Assembly: GCF_029784135.1 (NCBI RefSeq)
Contig: NC_073745.1
Coordinates: 314,516,787-314,580,786 of the forward strand
From: Toxorhynchites rutilus septentrionalis
Lineage: Eukaryota; Arthropoda; Insecta; Diptera; Culicidae
DNA length: 64,000 nt
Direction: 5' to 3'
Position 1 is the first letter of the stretch; every line of letters starts with the position of its first letter. The translations under genes and the position numbers were made by a program. Shown piece by piece: positions 11,932 through 24,849 of the stretch. The notes below the pieces were generated by a model that was not told where the DNA came from, did no database searches, and worked only from the letters and a program-made list of their open reading frames with translations.

Positions 11932-12979
11932 GAACATACAGCATTCTTTGTCAACGCCGATGTCACACACAACTTTTCTGCTCGGTAGAAAAGGAAAATG
12001 GAAGAATGGAACACAGATATCGCACACAGTGGAGCAATTTTGTTCGGTGGCGCCACCACGTCGATTTTCATGTCTTCTGGTGGAGAGTACTTCTGTACTT
12101 TTGCTTCACATAGTTTCTGCGGCTGTACTGGGATGTAAGTTTTAAATTTCGAAAACATGAACGTTATGTTTGGTGTGTAAGGATTTAACACTAGATCTTC
12201 CAACCAGTCAAAATGACCGGTTGTATTATTCGTTCACAAGATTTTGCCTTGAGATTTTATTCAATACTAGCTGATCAGGTGAACTTCGTCCCAAACAAAA
12301 TTATTTCTTTGAAATGAATTTCATTGAACGTCCGCGTACGTTCGTGGGTTCAATTCCAGAACTCTACATTGATTGATCTTGAAAATTTTCATTTGGTTCT
12401 TTACAATTTCCATTTACTATAAATTTCCTATTAGCTCTAATTACTGCTTCTACAAAATACGAAAACCAAGCGGTTCTTTTCGGGTTGGTGACCCTTTCGA
12501 CTGAAGAGCTATTCCAAAAACTGATGGAAGAGAGTTTCTTCGAATTTAGAAGCGTTTTCGGATTTATTGGTGTAATGATGATGATGTTTTCAATTATCGT
12601 GGCTTTCTCGGACTCTCAGACTATCGGAATGAAATGCCTCTAGCATTAAAAAATACTAATTTGGAAAACTAAACTAAACAGTCGGCCTTGAGAAAGGCCA
12701 TTTGGAAAGCCTCGTTGCCGCTGCCACCTGGTCGCTAGCTAAATGGGCAATGAATCGTATTTGTTTATTTACGGAGGCTTCAAATCTTTCTCTATAATTT
12801 CATTCATCTCCGACAGTTGAATTAAATTTGATCTCAAAGAAGTCGGTTTCTTTCAGAAACGCAATCAAATTTGGTTTCTTGAGATTCATCTCGGCTGAGA
12901 ATGTAGCTTGGGATTTGACCTATATTGTGTCGGGCTCGAGCATCTTTGGTATTCTGATAATCCAATAAAAAATTCACAG
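11932..12979. other. Mostly featureless; short repeat fragment at 12268
   Basis: At 12268-12420 ACTAGCTGATCAGGTGAACT then TCGTCCC matches the start of the interspersed repeats at 17932 and 45716. The palindrome GGCCTTGAGAAAGGCC at 12688 resembles, in reverse, the stem-loop of the retroposon at 52275. No gene is seen. Confidence 0.45.
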
Positions 12980-14319
12980 GAGGGTTGTGTCTGAGACACG
13001 ATCGCATACTTGACGTAGGATTCCGTTAGACTATCTGTTTATTTTGGATATGTTTGAAGAATTAAACTTTTTGATAATGATTTGGTGGCCCTGAAAAGCG
13101 CCGTTTTGTTTGGTTTTTGGGTATTGTTTGTTCACTCCACCAGTGTTTACAACCGAGTGATGATGACAGAAGGATGATAATTAGTCGTTAGATGGTACGT
13201 ATCAGTTAGAAGATACCGAAGTGGAATGAGATATGATGCCCTCTGTGACTCTAGATGAGATGCCTCCTGTGTTATGTATGGATGAAATAAAGAAAAAAAA
13301 ACTCATTAATATAATATAAGATAATTATCAATACCGAACACAATTATCAATTTTTCTCATCAGTAAAAACATGTTACTTCAATATAGAGAAAACATATTT
13401 TAAATGCGAAAGGTAATTTTCTTTCATAAATTTTACTTTCTGAGTGTTTATTCAACACAATGCGAATTTTAATTGGACTAACAACACTGATTACTATATG
13501 CAAAGCATATGGAAAATCACTTTTTCGAATATTTCTTCAATTTTCAATTTTTTTTCGCCATATGAACTTTCCTTGGGTGAAAATGAACACAACAAAACAA
13601 ACAGCTTAAACGGAGCGACAAGTTCTCGAGCGGGAACACACCTTGGTTTCTATTCATGAAAATTGAAGTAAATCGTTTCATATATCAAGTCATTTTTAAC
13701 ACAAATGCTACCATATATAATTTTACACTTACACATTACACAATTTACAAAAATCATTGATTATAAATTTCACGAAGCAACCAACATCAAAATTTCTTTT
13801 TTTAATTTAAATTTTGTTTACTAGAATTAATCGTGTCACTCACCTTACTTGCAATGTAAAAAATGCCCCCAACTTGCATATATTTGCAATGCCGATTTTT
13901 TCCCGGGCAGCTTGGTTTTGAAGTCTCTGTTAGGGAACACAGTTCGGTAAAAACAAAAGCTCCCCCTGCTTTTATGTATTTGCAACGCCAATTTCCCCCA
14001 GGCAGTTGGTTTTGATGTCTCTGTTAGGGAACCACCGCATGTGTCGTCAATTTCGACCAATCAGATGTGGGTACTTCCGTTAGGATAGGGATTGAGATTT
14101 TTCAATTGTTCGATAGTTAGTTTAATGACATATATTATTTTATCCAATATAAAAAATTGTTATGGAGTGCCAAAATCGATTGACGCAAAAATTTCATCAA
14201 TCCAACATGAAATGACTGAGAAATACGCGTTTGAAATTGGACAATTTTCAAGATCTGCTCGATTTTCGATTTTCAATTTGTACCCCAATATGTTCCCGAA
14301 AGACGTAATCTTATGTCAA
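12980..14319 (+). mobile_element. E element copy 4, complete
   Basis: Left hairpin end GGTTGTGTCTGAGACACGAT, then CGCATAC and TTGACGTAGGATTCCGTTAG (13010). Right end CCCGAAAGACGTAATCTTAT then GTCAA (14319). It is a close relative of the copy at 56046-57449 along its length. It carries two 95-bp units near 13850-14030 and the block TGTGTCGTCAATTTCGACCA then ATCAGA. Confidence 0.85.
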
Positions 14320-17300
14320 AATGACTAACGGATATGGGCGATAACGGATGCGGCCCGCGATACCATGACAAACACAATTGAAAAAGGGTGAGTACCACTG
14401 TTGATACCTTTACCTAATTACCTATCGGTACAGAACAATCAGCTTTGACTTTGTCACAAATGAACTGGCATATAAACAAGGATTTTCACATGTGTTCCTG
14501 ATTCGACAAGAGACACACCCAATAGCCCCGTCTTCTATCGAAAAAAAACTTATTGAACAACATTCTACCTTCATAATAAATCAAATCATCACGAACAGGA
14601 GGGTCCATACTAGAGAAGATCACATTTCATATGTATACAACTGATAGACTGCACAATGCCTGCAGTCAAAGAGAACCAATCGCACACCTCCTCGATGCAG
14701 ATTGAAATGCCCTCCAAGCAAATAATAAATGTATGTTGTTGAAATTAAATCACTAATCGCAATTGCATTATATACGCCCCGAGGCGTATCATCGCCATCA
14801 TCGTCATTATTCGATCATATTCAACAAAGTACGAAACCGAGCGCCATCGCAAATAATCGTCGAATGCACATCTGCAGTTCCGTTTATGTGCCACCCTCGG
14901 CTGCAGTACCTACTGAAAATAATTAGAGCGCATGAATGTAGAGGGCGCAATCGAGTGAGTTTACGGATGGATTTATTCAGGCATCGCCACACAAGAACTT
15001 CTCTACCCGGGCAAATAATCACGTCGATGCCAAAGAGGAAGTTAATCGTTCGACAATTGGATCGGGCCTGGTTCTCTGCCCGGAAACATGCGCCGATTCT
15101 CCGGCTAAAAAAGGAAGTGGTACGCAAATCAAGTAGGATTTGTATTGTGATGAGGGTGGATAATCTGTATGTGCACACACTTGAAGCGTTGAAATGGGTT
15201 AACTCTGGGTAAATAATATCGTGTATTAAATTAGAGGCTCCTTTTAGTCAACCGGTATCGACCGAGTTTTTAGAACTTCGCTTCGCTTATCATGGATAAC
15301 AATTGATTCATGTTACCACTTCTTTGCAGCGCACAAATCACCACCGGTCATCCAATAAAAGTCACTTCGAAGTGTCGCCATATTTCGTGCCTTCTAGAAA
15401 CGAATAACTTTATTTTATAGCTTTTTATTTGCGAAGAAGAATACCAACACAAACAAAACGATTCCCATCAATGGGCAGGTCCGAAGTTGGAAAAAGTGGA
15501 AATCGGAAGACGAGCAGCAGGAAGTATACGACAAAACCCATAAAACTGCAATTTATCTCATTTGCCAGCTATCTCTAGCCCCTATCAGCACCGCCATCAT
15601 GGTGTCCGTCTGTTGATGCTGCTCCGATTGTTGTTCGAGCTTGATATATTATAAAATTATTACCGCAGCGTTGATGGGAGGAGAACTTATCAAACCGCAC
15701 GAGCGCCTCCTGATAGCGACAGCGAGCAATTAAAAAATGATGGCTTTTCCGTGCTTCTTTCCGGTACCCAAATCCGGCGCCAAAATCTCACGCGGAAAGC
15801 GGACACCGCGAGCAGCTGGGTTGGATTATCACATAAACATAAATCACGGGAGAAAACATTGGGCTTCGAACCCGGAGCAGCCCACTCAAGTCCGCAACAA
15901 GGAAAAGGCTACCTTCGTTCCTCTGAATCGGACAATTTGTCAACCCCTCCCCGCCCAAGGCTGGCGCCCCCTAGCGGGGACTCCATGGTATGTTCTAACA
16001 GCCGAGAAAAGTAATTTATTCAGAACGAGATTTTTGTGTATCTATGACTAACAGATGTATTCCGGGCGCTGCTGGCCGAGGGGAAAAGAACCCATTCAAT
16101 AATTCAAGGGAAAAGTCGTCTTCGATTTGGGAAAAGCATTCCACAGAACGTGACCATTTCCCCGGGCCGCAGATTTGCATGCTGGAGGGATATTTTGGGT
16201 GACACTACTTGTTGCGCTAAGCTTTCCTCCGGATTGAGATTATATTTAACATGGGGTGTGTGAAATCTTATGAGATTATTTATTGGAATTTTCGCTCTGA
16301 ATAGAATAAATTTACTTTGTGTGTATGCTTACTCTGTTAACCAAATAGTGTCTAATTTTTTAGCGCTTTTTTACTTTTGTTTTTGTTTTTATTTTTATTC
16401 TAGAGCTATGAATGGTCTAAGAGAATCTTGACATTTTCATTGTTTCGCCACCTATGAACAACAGATGAAATCTCGGAAGGAACATTTAAACCAAAAGTTG
16501 AACACCGCCAAAAAAGGAGCGAATCACTGTTATTACACGATGTTTTATCGATCCCTCAATTAGCTGAGCAGCTTATAACAACGATCAAACACTGAAGTCC
16601 GTCTCGTTTGTGATCCAATGTCCAAATCGGATTGTTAAGTGAACCGAACGAAAACAAACCAAAACCAAAACAAACGCGCCATAAGTGTTAAGTGTTTGCT
16701 GAGGAGCAAAACACGGCACAAAATACAAAACAAATCGGAATAACGTGTAAAATGGCTATAAATCCAATATAGAGAGCGAAAGCTATGAATCGAGCTGATG
16801 AGTGAAATTAGTACATAATTCAAACAAGCGCAGCAAAATATATATATATATATATATATATGTATATTGGAAGAGTAAAAAAACATTGTTTAGCGATAAA
16901 AGAAAATAACAAGCAAATCATTTCGATTGCGATTTGTTTCGACGATTAGCTGAACATTCGATATACTGAAGTGAACAAAAATGGTCCTCTACATTGCCTT
17001 ATAATGCCTCGAATGATTTGATAGATGAACAGTTATTAGTATTTAAAACCGATATGTAATCATATTTCATAGTTAAAAAATATAAGACAAAGCAAGCAAA
17101 CTAAAACAGTTGGAAAACAAGTATAATCATTCCAATCAAAGGGCAAACATAGATATAATGACATGCATGGTTTTGAATAATGTTTAAAATGGCATATATG
17201 ATATAACATAAAATAAGTATGTAAAGTCTAGGCAAAGCAAAGTGTACACCCGCAAACATACAGCATGTGAGCTATAGTACTCGTTTAAGAAAATATTACA

Positions 17301-17931
17301 AATTCAATCAAGCTGATCTAGCATAGCATAGTTGTTATTGGTCGATCGCATTTGGAATCGTATATTTTAGAACCTATTGTTAAAGTTTTTTTCAAAACCA
17401 TGTACATAAACGTGCTTCGTTTTCGTGAATGTATTTGCCGTTGTCATTTTGTACCTTGATCAAAAATAAAAACGAATGATGAAATTGTAAAACGCTTGTT
17501 TCTACATATAATAAAGAAGGATAAAAACAAACCTACATCGATTTTTAAAAGAAAAATGCAAACATGTGAAATAAAATACAAAATAAAACGTGCGCAGAGA
17601 ACCTTGACAAATCTAATGCAAATGGCAAATCATAGCAAAATGGAATCAACCAATACTGTTGTAATGAGATAATTTTGAGATTATGAGTTGAACAGAACGC
17701 GAATGCTGGCGAAATGAAGCTAAGCATTTCGTTCGAGTCGATATTGATAACACAAATAAACACTGAAAAGCCAAACCCCGTGAAATCATATGAAACAGAT
17801 AACGGTGCGAGCAGGTGGAAGATGAATGTTCAAAACTCGATAGAATGAGAAAATAACAATTAGGATATAACAATAAATACATGATTGAATTTACCAATTT
17901 AATTCATATCTTTCAATTAAAATTATATCAC
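14320..17931. other. Long non-repetitive stretch, no gene identified
   Basis: I recognise no element termini in this 3.6-kb block. The 149-codon frame at 14763 is opposed by a 123-codon frame on the other strand and looks like nothing I know. Part of 16400-17520 is A-rich with an AATAAA near 17509, which could suit a long 3' UTR or intron of a gene whose exons lie outside the window. That is inference only. Confidence 0.4.
16838..16865. repeat. (TA)n microsatellite
   Basis: An uninterrupted run of about twelve TA dinucleotides, ending TATATGTATATT. Confidence 0.9.
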
Positions 17932-18760
17932 ACTAGCTGACCCGGCAAACTTCGTCCCGCCCAAAATTTGACATCCGGCGATCCTTTTTTTGGTATAGAT
18001 AGAAGAAGATATAGGAGTGCGTTTCATCACATTAAAATCCATTTCCAGTTTCGAACAAAGATCAATGTCGCTAGCCCAAACATCAAATGGACTAACAGCA
18101 CTTGTCACTATGTAATTGTAGAACATATGGGAATATTTTTCCTTTTTCCTCCAGAGTTTTCCGAAAATTTTCAATTGTCATGTTTGGAGGGATGTCATAC
18201 CATCATAGAAACATTTCTCATACCGAAAAACCCTCACATCCCAAATTGTGCTTGATTAGTTCTCGAGTTATGCAGAAGGTTGTGTTTCGTATGTATGGCA
18301 GCCCCCGTGGGGGATGAGTGTATTCACCATAGAAACGTTTCGTGCCCCGTAAAACCTTCACATGCCAAATTTGGCTCCATTCGCTTAATTAGCTTTCGAG
18401 TTATGAAGAAATTTGTATTTCATTTGTATGACAGGCCACCCTTAGAGAGCGGGTGGAGTGTTTAACCACCGTAAAAACATTTATTGCACCTTAAAACCTC
18501 CACATGCCAAATTTGGTTTCACTTCTTCATTTGCTTCACTAATTCTCGAGTAATGCAGAAATTTGATGTCATTTGTATGGCAGCAGACCCCCCCCCCTGT
18601 GTTTCATTAGTATGGCGGCCCCCCTAAGAGAGATGGGGGGTATCTAACCACCATAAAAACATTTATTACACTCTAATACCTCAATATGCCCAATTTGGTT
18701 TCATTTGCTTGAATAATTCTCGAGTAATGCAGAACTTTATATATAGATTCATCCCTCGAA
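17932..18760 (+). repeat. Interspersed repeat starting CTAGCTGACCCGGCAAACTT, with internal tandem units
   Basis: Starts at CACTAGCTGACCCGGCAAAC followed by TTCGTCCCGCCC. Inside are about four tandem units of roughly 130-180 bp, each with CATAGAAACATTT or CGTAAAAACATTTATT, CACATGCCAAATTTGG, TCTCGAGTTATGCAGAA and TTTGTATGGCAGC. A shorter relative is at 45716-46265 and a fragment at 12268. The start sequence is a common interspersed repeat in insect genomes. I cannot assign it to a class. Confidence 0.75.
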
Positions 18761-20185
18761 TACAGCAAAAGTTTTGTGAAATTGAAATCGCAATAGCTTT
18801 GAATAACAATGTTGTGCGTTTGAAATAACGGTGTATTACATCTTCAAATGAAAAATATTCAAAAGTTCTCCAGACATTTTGATGGAATCACGAACTTATC
18901 ATCGAATAACTTGTATATTTTTGGACACTCCAATGGTGAACCTGACTGACCATTTTACTCGCGTTGGAGACCAGCGTGGACAAAATATTTGAAACCGGGA
19001 AATTTTAAGAAAAAATCTTATTTTCCAACAAATGTCTGGTTGTAAATCTAACGTCAATTCGTCTATTATTAATATCGACAGGTCATCCGTATTTGATGAG
19101 CAATCGAATCAAAATAAATAAACTAACAGGTAAGTTACATCGCATGTATGATACACACGCTCCCCAAAATAATTATGAAAAATTCTATATTTGTTCGACG
19201 TCCAATATTTTTCCTTATCAAAAATATTGCTTGAAAATTTAAAAACAGGAACCACGTTTCAAGCCGATGTGATGACAAACACGATAGTGTATTGGATTTT
19301 TATGACAAGTAAGGTTTTTTTTCATATTTCCTCGATATTATTGTGATCCTTTTTTGTTTGCTTCTGAAACATGTAGAAGTGTAGAGTTTCGCGATGCCGA
19401 AACAACAGCTGATAATGACGAAAGCAGAAAGCTATCTTTCCATCTTTTTTCCGACATATAAGTCGTTGTGATGTGAATAGTAAATGCATTTTGGATGCAA
19501 CAGCAGGGCAATAACTGAATAATTCCAGGCCGCTACGTTGAGTGATTGCTTTTGCCAATTCTGTCTTAAAAACGCAGAGCAAATTAATAAGAATTTTCCC
19601 AATTCTCGTAGATTTTCACTACCGTTCTGAATCATATTTCGGACGCTTAAGGCATATGATGCAGAAAACAGATCGAAGCTTTATGCACAAGTATTATTTG
19701 GTTGATATTTTTGATAAATTACTTCAATATGCTTTTAAGTTTTCTACTTTGGTACCTATTTGATTGAAAACATAAAAAATCCTCGAATAAAATGCTTTTC
19801 AAATGAAGCGAATAAAGATCAAACTTCGGACACTAAATCAAATTTCGGACAGATTGAATTAAAATTTCGGACACTTTATTTTGTAATTTTTTGGACGAAA
19901 ATTGCATTACACTTGATTATATTTTATAATCAACTGCGAAACACTTACCAAGTAATCCCAGTAAACTGTTAACAATGATGAGAACTGATGAAAACGGGAG
20001 AAATTTAAATATTAATGAAGGGGCAAACAAATAATGAGTAGTGTTGTCAGATTTTTGCCGATTATGTTATAATTCAAATGTAGTGTTATGAGAGATTGTT
20101 GCTATCGTAAACATTTTCAAACAATTTGTAGGAAATATTTGTCATGGCCATTACGATTATATACAGGAATACAATGCACATAAAG
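18761..20185. other. Mostly featureless; fragment related to the foldback element
   Basis: At 18965-19075 CCAGCGTGGA, GAAACCGGGAAATTTTAAG and CTGGTTGTAAATCTAACGTC parallel 34625-34765, just outside the foldback element. The rest shows no recognisable gene or terminus. Confidence 0.45.
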
Positions 20186-20460
20186 AACTCAGGGAACTCA
20201 ATTGACCATTTTTGTGAGAATTGTTATAGATTCTACGTGCATGTAAAAATCATCGAGTGAAGGTGAACAAGAAAAAAAACTCGGACTATTTGTGCTATTA
20301 ATAACACAACAATGGAAGCCTCAAATTAAGTGTACCGCTTTGTGAACAGTGGAATAAAAGAAATACTTTTACGCTGACCATGCGATATTGTGTATACGAT
20401 TTCTTTCGGCCCTGTTACAGCTTAAAATGTTAATGAATGAAATAAAATAAACGATTGGGA
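20186..20460 (+). mobile_element. tRNA-derived SINE, 5'-truncated copy B
   Basis: Matches the body and 3' end of the SINE at 11085: AACTCAATTGACCATTTTTG, then ATAACACAACAATGG, GGCCCTGTTACAGCTTAAAA then TG, and the tail AATAAAATAAACGATTGGGA. The tRNA-like head is missing. Confidence 0.75.
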
Positions 20461-21567
20461 TGAACATTGAAAATGTGTTCAAAATGTGGTACAGAAGGGC
20501 AAGCTACTACCGTATCCTATCAACAGTATCCCACCAACAAAGCGAATTATCCTACAGTGTGTCATAAACTTTTCAGACCAAATAGGTTCTCTCTCACTGC
20601 TGTTGATTTACAGAAGAAAAATCATCAACTCATTGGGATGATCCGAAAAAAAATTATAATTTTGTTGAAACAATTAATTGTGAACAATTGAAAAATGTCC
20701 AGCATTATCTGAACGTGCGAGATTTATTGGTTCACTTTTTGATTGGTCTAATTTTCCAAAACGGACAAATAAAGTAGCAGAGAAGCGAAATAAGAATAAA
20801 GACAAGTGGGTCTTCCAGTTTAGTGCATCTTTAATACGCTCTCCTCCAGAAACACACTATCTACACTCCGAGGTAATATACATCGTACTACGCAAACACG
20901 CTGTTTGTTTAAAACTGCACAAAAAGATATGGACTTCTCGCTGGCAGGAGCAAGACTGTGTAATGGAAATTGAAACTGATCTGCTTTTACGTACTAACCC
21001 ATGTCAATAAGGCGAAGCTTAAATTGCAATATTTCCTTCCTTAGCAATGTTCAAATGTTGCAGTGCGTGTTCTCTGCATTTGCATTTCGAGCGTGTGATT
21101 GATTTGAGCTGCGGTATAAAAAAATTGTCCCTCGTCGATACATTAAATGCTCATTATTGACGGTACGGATAGGTAGGCTCATTTGTGGGAGAACAAATGT
21201 GTGGTGAAATGGGAATGCTTCCCATTTTCATCAATTTGAACCATTTAAAGACTCGAAAGTTAAAATGTATAGCATAGCACGCACACATGGTTGTTGTTTT
21301 TCTACGTTTCTAAATGCAAATTGGAATGATTGCAATTAGAGGTCTTTTATGTTTTGTTTATTAGAAATGTAGAATAATGGAGGAACAAACAAATAATCGC
21401 CTGAGAATTCGTGTATGTGCATATTACTGTCACGATAACTGTTCTAGCTAGAATAAAATAACTTAGTTACATACTTAGTGCATCGCCAGTTTGTGTATCG
21501 TTCTCTCAAGGACAAGAGTAAATCATGAATCAATCAATCGTCGGCTGACTCCACGTGAACCATCGTT
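20461..21567. other. Featureless apart from an E-element fragment near 21178-21545
   Basis: From 21178 GGCTCATTTGTGGGAGAACA, AAATGGGAATGCTTCCCATT and, near 21490, GTGTATCGTTCTCTCAAGGA parallel the interior of promoter-block E elements. No coding region is recognised. Confidence 0.5.
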
Positions 21568-21594
21568 TTGTAGTAGGACTACGTCTTTCATTAA

Positions 21595-21924
21595 CACTAG
21601 GCTTACGGGACGCGTCATTTCGACGCATTTCGAATTTTATAAGGAAAAATACAAGAATTGTCTGCGTTTTCATTCAATCTCTTGTAATGATTTTCATGTA
21701 TTGATCGGGGTATACATATATTAATGTCTACTGTCTATGAAATATTTAAATTATTTATGTGGTATGCCTATCTCTACGGATATGCGTCAATTTAACGCGA
21801 TCGTAATGTAGACGAAATTTTGCGAAAACCTGCAAACATCACAACAATAATAAATAGGAATGCAACGTCAAATTGACGCGTGTTCGTAAAGATAGGTATA
21901 TGAGAAATGTCCGTAAACCTAGTG
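21595..21924. mobile_element. TTAA-flanked MITE (piggyBac-like)
   Basis: A 330-bp element with inverted ends CACTAGGCTTACGG and CCGTAAACCTAGTG. It is flanked on each side by TTAA (21591-21594 and 21925-21928). TTAA duplication is the established mark of piggyBac-type transposition. The insertion point is clear because the host E element reads CATTAAG at this position in its relative at 25961. There is no coding capacity. Subterminal CATTTCGACGC and CGTCAAATTGACGC are also partly inverted. Confidence 0.9.
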
Positions 21925-22388
21925 TTAAGGATGTCAAATTAGAGAACAGGTCACGTTTTTATGAAATAAAGTAAACATTAATAACTATTATTTCTACGGA
22001 TTTTGACGATTTGCATCCCAGTCGAATAGGAAATTCTCTATGATTTGTTATGCTATACATTACAATTCCCTGGTTTAAATTGTTGAAAATTGGAAGCATT
22101 CCCATTTTCCCATACATTTGCTCTTTCCATTTGTATGCTTACCGTGCTGTCAACAACGGGCAAGATATGCTGATGCGAGAATAGAAACATCGAAGGGAAT
22201 ATATTAACTCCACCCTTGCACAGTAAGTACGCTGTCGCTAGCGTATAAATATTACATCTCCTCTGAGGAAAATTCAACAGATTCTCGTTCGATGGTGCTG
22301 AAAGCGGACACGGTATGCTGAGGAGTGACAAAGAAGTGTCTTGGTCAAGGCAGTTGGAGCAGGACTTTGGATTGAAGTTGTCCACGTT

Positions 22389-22467
22389 GGCCCTTTTCAG
22401 GGCTAGAGACGATTGAACTTTTGAGAGTTTAAAATCTCTATAATTAAATATCAGTCAGTCAGTCAGT
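22389..22467 (+). mobile_element. 3' end of a small retroposon with (CAGT)n tail
   Basis: Stem-loop GGCCCTTTTCAGGGC (22389-22403), then TAGAGACGATTGAACTTTTG then AGAGTTTAAAATCTCTATAA, ending in four CAGT repeats (22452-22467). The same order, stem-loop then TAGAGAC...GTCTCTA then a short tandem tail, defines the retroposon at 52275-52468. The stem-loop resembles that of histone mRNAs, but the context fits the retroposon better. Confidence 0.65.
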
Positions 22468-22954
22468 GGAAAAATTGTGCGCATTATTTCTATATTTAAA
22501 GCAACAACAATCGCTTATTCCACTCGTTTTGTGTCATTTCCGTTCCCCCTCGAGCTATGGACATGAGCGAATATCATACTCGTTGTGCACCTGGCATTGC
22601 AATCAACACGTCGAGCCGAGGAGATAGGTATCATCACTATGTAGGGAACATCCAGGCCTACGGCACGATCTTGAACGAGTATTCGAGAAACGGTTTCTCA
22701 TAAAAGGTCATTCTCACGATGTTTCATTTTTATCACTGCCACTGTGTGCGTTCTCTGTTGGATGCATGTTTGGTATTTGTTGCACAAATTGAAACAAATT
22801 ACGACATATAAGCAGTGTGTGTACTGTTCTCACAAAGCCAGAAAGAATCGCTCCTCGAACTGCTTCTACAAAACCAGCAAATTAAATCTACTGATTGCGT
22901 AGTCCTACGTCCTATGCGGTATGTATGTGTGTCTTAGGTACAAACCCTCATATC

Positions 22955-23010
22955 AATCTCTCTCGTAAAATGTTTTAGGTACAAACCTAAAACATTTTAC
23001 GAGAGAGATT
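22955..23010. repeat. Perfect 26-bp inverted repeat with 4-nt loop
   Basis: Positions 22955-22980 are exactly complementary to 22985-23010, separated by ACAA. It begins a few bases after the hairpin end of E element copy 5. Confidence 0.97.
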
Positions 23011-23690
23011 TTTATAAAATTTCTATACATTCTAAAACAACAATTGAGTGAAATGAACAAAATAAATGCTTACTCCTTCGTCAACAACGCGGACGTGCCC
23101 TGAGTCCAAATCGCTACCCTTTTTTTCAGAGTTATGGTCCTCAACACAAAAAATACGGCATCTAGTACTCGCCAACAAGGTGAAGCGTAGTATCAGAGAA
23201 TAGCGATTCGAAGGCGATAAAGAGCGCGACCTTTGCTCAGGGAACATTCGACATTTAGATGGCAGGAAATCCTGTCTGAGGCAAGTAGGTTTGTGGATGG
23301 CATCGATTTTATATAATGTTAGTAATGTTAGTAATCATTTCAATTTCATCCCGACCGTAACCTGTCCAAATCCTTCAGTAAAAGGATGTTTAAATACCAC
23401 AACACCTCTTACTACTGTGCATAACCTTACTTGTCCATATGATGTTTCATACTACAGCTTTTTGATACAGTCCATCGCAAGATTAAGTATACACTCCGTG
23501 TTGGTTTGTTATTTTTGAGTTTTTCGGGGTTAAAAAGTAAATAGTAAAAAGCGACTCATATTCATCGTAAAATAGATCCTTTTCACTCTTATGTTACAAA
23601 AAATCTCCAATTAAGACGTGGTTAAATTTAGTGTGCAGTTCAAGTTGTTCTTTAAGAGAACATTGAAATCAGTTCAGAAATGTTAAACAG
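23011..23690. other. No recognisable feature
   Basis: Sequence between the hairpin and the Tc1 remnant. Short frames only, none recognisable. Confidence 0.4.
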
Positions 23691-23699
23691 ATAACAAAA

Positions 23700-24749
23700 A
23701 TCAATCCCCTAGTATTTGGTATGGCACCCTTTGGCGTCCAGCACTTCCTGCAAGCACCGAGGCGAGATTTCTGGTCACTGTAAACGGAAGTGCCTCCCAG
23801 ATCTCCGTAATCGTCGTTTTGAGTTTCGCTTAGTTCCCTAGATTTTTATTCTTCAGATGGTTCTTGATTTCCCACCATAGATACACAATAGTGCTCAAGT
23901 CCGATGATTGCGGAGGTGTTTTCAGTTGATTAGAACATTATAGAGCATGCATATCCGCACCATGAAGTCAGTTTGATTCGGGCCATTATTCTGTTGAAAG
24001 TAGTAATCACAAGGGAGACCCAATTTCTGAACGGGAGACCATAGGTTATGTTTCAGGAAGATCAATAAAGCCATCTTGTCCATCGCCGGATCGATAAACT
24101 CCATGGTTCCAGTTCCACAAGCCGCCAATGTACCATACATCATCTGACTACCGCCGCCGTGTTTTACTGTGGGAACCAAATGCTGAATCTGAAGCACTGA
24201 TCCTGGTTTCGCCCACGCCATCTGTCTTCCATTCGATTCAAAGAGATTGGTTTTCGGTTCATCCGTATAAAAGACCCTGTTCCAGAACTCCTTAGGTCTG
24301 TTTACATATGCCTTAGCAAACTGTAGTCGTTTTTTTATATTCACCATTGAAATAAAATACTTTTCACGGCCATCACCTCTCAGATTGTTCCTGTATGCTG
24401 CTCTTCGGACAATGTCTGCGCTTACAGGTCTTCCTACTTCAGTAGTCAATTTAGGAATGTTTGTTATAGTGTTATTTCCCAATGTTCGCAAAATTACTCG
24501 TTCATCATCAGAAGAAAAGATCCGTTTGCGTTCTCTACCCGGGAGATTTGCCATAGTTTCTTCATATTTCCACTTGTTTATGATTTTCTTTACTGTAAAG
24601 TGGGTTCTTCCGACAGCAGCTGCTATTTCCCGCAATGTCTTTCCTCGACAAGTCTTACTTATTATCATTGTATGTGTAACAAAATCTATTTCTTTCCTCT
24701 TACTTGATAAAAACTTTTTTTCAAACACAAAAAAAACAAAAACCATCAC
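23700..24749 (-). pseudogene. Tc1-like transposase, catalytically dead
   Basis: The - strand frame from 24749 to 23922 (275 codons) encodes a Tc1-family transposase: an N-terminal helix-turn-helix (REIAAAVGRTHFTVKKIINK), then a catalytic domain with the first Asp in YTDEPKTNLF and the Tc1 signature AWAKPGS. The second Asp, expected in a QQDNDPKH-like motif, reads QQNNGPNQ, so Asp is replaced by Asn. After the stop at 23922 another frame continues with PPQSSDLSTIVYLWWEI, where the canonical ...NPIEHLW Glu has become Val. The C-terminus extends to about 23700. So the copy is frameshifted and lacks two of three catalytic residues. Element ends were not found. Confidence 0.9.
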
Positions 24750-24849
24750 TACCCAAGCTGAGGTTTGGTGTTGACATCACCCACTGACGAAAAAAAGTAC
24801 GCTAATTCGCAAAGATCTTACTTTTTTAAGTTACTTTTTCAAGGTTAAG

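Larger units (their letters stand above)
21568..22947 (-). mobile_element. E element copy 5 (promoter-block class), reversed
   Basis: Non-hairpin end TAGTAGGACTACGTCTTTCA at 21571. Hairpin end GCGTAGTCCTACGTCCTATG then CGGT, followed by GTGTGTCTTAGGTACAAACC (to about 22947). The interior shares with 25961-29192 and 49841-50756 the AGAACAGGTCACGTTTTTAT block (from 21944) and the TATA block (GCGTATAAATATT near 22240). It is interrupted by a TTAA-flanked MITE and contains a retroposon-like 3' end at 22389-22467. Confidence 0.75.

Noticed and set aside
14763..15212. A 149-codon + strand frame
   Set aside because: No recognisable motif, an overlapping 123-codon frame on the other strand, and no splice or conservation signals visible.
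22389..22404. A histone 3' stem-loop in E copy 5
   Set aside because: No histone coding body and no AAAGAG element follow. The downstream TAGAGAC...TCTCTA and (CAGT)n tail place it in the retroposon family instead.
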